From: Bacteroidota bacterium
Lineage (GTDB): Bacteria > Bacteroidota > Bacteroidia > Chitinophagales > UBA2359
Assembly: GCA_020627525.1 (NCBI GenBank)
Contig: JAHDGP010000237.1
Span: 1 to 7,198 of the forward strand
Direction of reading: 5' to 3'
Length of the DNA stretch: 7,198 bases
Program-made: the position numbers and the translations under genes
The notes under the pieces: generated by a model
Seen by the model: the letters and a program-made list of their open reading frames with translations, nothing else
What the model was told of the DNA's origin: nothing
Databases searched by the model: none
Part shown: piece after piece, positions 6,105 to 7,198 of the stretch
Layout: each line of letters begins with the position of its first letter
Position numbering within the stretch: the first letter of the stretch is position 1

Positions 6105-6119
6105 ATTAAACAGTTCAAT

Positions 6120-7198
6120 ATGGAGTATAAAGAAATTTATGAAAAAGTAGCAAGAAAGGAAATATCAATAGAAAAAGGTTTGACTTTAATTAAATCTATT
6201 GAAGAGATGAGAAAGGAAAAAGATCTTGCTCAGCTAGCGTATCCTCTTACTAAAGGGCAGGAACTACTCTGGTTTTTTCAAAAGGTATACCCAGATAGCT
6301 ATGCTTATAATTTACCAATGTCGTTTTGGGTGGATAGTAATTTTAATGTATCCATACTACAGGAGGCGCTTGAAAAAAGAGTGATGACCAAACACAAAAT
6401 TCTATGTTCTAGAATTAGAATTGATAAAGGTCAACTCAGCCACAAAGTGCACCCAATTGACTTACCTATTATTGTTAAAGATGCAAATGAAACCAGTGAT
6501 GATGAGCTAATCCGTTTAATAGAAACCGATGCATATTTGCCCTTTGATATTGACAATGAGTTTTTGATTAGAGTTGTTTTTTATAAGAGATTAGATGGTA
6601 AAAGTGCTTTGTTAATAGTAGCGCACCATTTGATTTTTGACGGCATTTCATCAACAGTATTTTTTAAAGATTTATTCGAAGCTTATTTTGTTTTATTGAA
6701 AAATCAACACGAGGATTCAATAAAGGAAGGTGGTAAACCTTTTCAGTTTTTTGATTTTATTGAGTGGCAGCAGAATTTTTCAAAACAGAAGGAGTGGACA
6801 GTTCAAGAAAATTTTTGGAAATCCAAAATAACTGAATTTAAACTGTACAGAAAAAGTGATAGAGAAAAGCACAAAAATTCAGATGGAAAAATATATTTGA
6901 GAAAGATTACACGATCTCAAATTAATGGCTTAAAAGAATTGGCATATAAAAACAATACTACAGTTTTTGTATTATTGCTTAGTGTATATTATTTAGTGCT
7001 TTATAAATTTAGTGGGAATAATTCTACATTGATTGGTGTTCCAGTTGCATCAAGACCACTCTCGCAGTTCGAAAGTGTCATAGGTTGTTTTATGAATGTT
7101 CTTGTGATAGAAGGGATCATTCGAGAAACAGACGATTTTGATGAGTTTATAAAAGTACTAACAGATGATGTATTTGAAGCTTTTGATCATAGTGATTA
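6120..7198 (+). CDS. Nonribosomal peptide synthetase, N-terminal condensation domain (cut by window end)
   Basis: The gene runs off the right edge after 359 complete codons and has no stop. The start at 6120 is the first ATG after an in-frame TAA at 6087. Residues 1-37 form a charged helical segment (EIYEKVARKEISIEKGLTLI) like the short docking or linker pieces ahead of NRPS and PKS modules. From about 41 a condensation domain follows: C1-like LTKGQELLWFF (43-53), YNLP (63-66), C2-like KHKILCSRI (91-99), the catalytic C3 motif HHLIFDG (169-175; H170 is the catalytic base), C4-like FFDFIEW (210-216), GVPVASR (306-312) and C5-like IGCFMN (321-326). Condensation domains join two carrier-bound acyl or aminoacyl groups through an amide bond. 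A C domain as first domain implies a fatty-acyl starter or a donor module on another protein. Adenylation and carrier domains are expected beyond the window. The product is unknown. Confidence 0.93.
   Translation, partial: MEYKEIYEKVARKEISIEKGLTLIKSIEEMRKEKDLAQLAYPLTKGQELLWFFQKVYPDSYAYNLPMSFWVDSNFNVSILQEALEKRVMTKHKILCSRIRIDKGQLSHKVHPIDLPIIVKDANETSDDELIRLIETDAYLPFDIDNEFLIRVVFYKRLDGKSALLIVAHHLIFDGISSTVFFKDLFEAYFVLLKNQHEDSIKEGGKPFQFFDFIEWQQNFSKQKEWTVQENFWKSKITEFKLYRKSDREKHKNSDGKIYLRKITRSQINGLKELAYKNNTTVFVLLLSVYYLVLYKFSGNNSTLIGVPVASRPLSQFESVIGCFMNVLVIEGIIRETDDFDEFIKVLTDDVFEAFDHSD

Larger units (their letters stand above)
4341..6119. other. 1.8-kb tract without an intact gene between pdxA and the NRPS gene
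   Basis: No open frame of useful length exists on either strand in this divergent-gene interval. It contains the pdxA promoter at its left edge, an imperfect tandem repeat (4581-4725), a hairpin with flanking direct repeats (4824-4891), inverted repeats at 5011-5028, 5053-5066, 5371-5401, 5406-5421 and 5541-5569, two TAAGTTTG promoter-like elements, and two stretches with broken protein-like reading frames (5139-5252, 5625-6071). Base composition is very AT-rich. It is best read as a decayed accessory-region border that also serves as the upstream region of the NRPS gene. Confidence 0.6.

Noticed and set aside
4341..6119. tRNA, rRNA or integrase/attachment site that would mark island insertion
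   Set aside because: No cloverleaf-like sequence, rRNA segment, transposase frame or convincing target duplication could be recognised by eye.

Overview
The window comes from an AT-rich member of the phylum Bacteroidota. The evidence is the protein style (SIMPL-domain protein, TlpA-like thioredoxin, O-antigen-ligase-like membrane protein and PdxA, all resembling Bacteroidota versions) and two well-placed TAnnTTTG promoter elements of the kind read by the Bacteroidota primary sigma factor. The genus cannot be fixed from the sequence alone.

Layout. Positions 88-4340 carry four intact minus-strand genes of chromosomal housekeeping type. In transcription order they are pdxA (vitamin B6 synthesis, 3240-4340), a polytopic O-antigen ligase/polymerase-family protein (1576-3054), a TlpA/ResA-like thioredoxin (929-1432) and a secreted SIMPL protein (88-834). 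A long nested inverted repeat followed by a T-run sits just after pdxA. It looks like an unusual terminator or a small mobile-element relic. TACATTTG and TACCTTTG elements lie upstream of pdxA and the thioredoxin gene.

Positions 4341-6119 (about 1.8 kb) hold no intact gene. The tract contains an imperfect 80-bp-period tandem repeat, a hairpin flanked by 10-bp direct repeats (REP-like), several perfect short inverted repeats, two identical TAAGTTTG promoter-like elements, and stretches that read like broken coding sequence. One of these recalls the N-terminus of a Sfp-type phosphopantetheinyl transferase. Another group of fragments recalls the end of a PLP-dependent aminotransferase. Both assignments are tentative.

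From 6120 to the window end a plus-strand gene begins and runs off the edge. It encodes a nonribosomal peptide synthetase that starts with a condensation domain (motifs C1 to C5, with an intact HHLIFDG) preceded by a short helical, docking-like segment. This is the entry into a secondary-metabolite locus, so the window spans the border between conserved chromosome and an accessory biosynthetic region. The most notable points are the NRPS start, the decayed 1.8-kb border, the inverted repeat after pdxA, and a His-to-Gln change in the GHTE substrate motif of PdxA.
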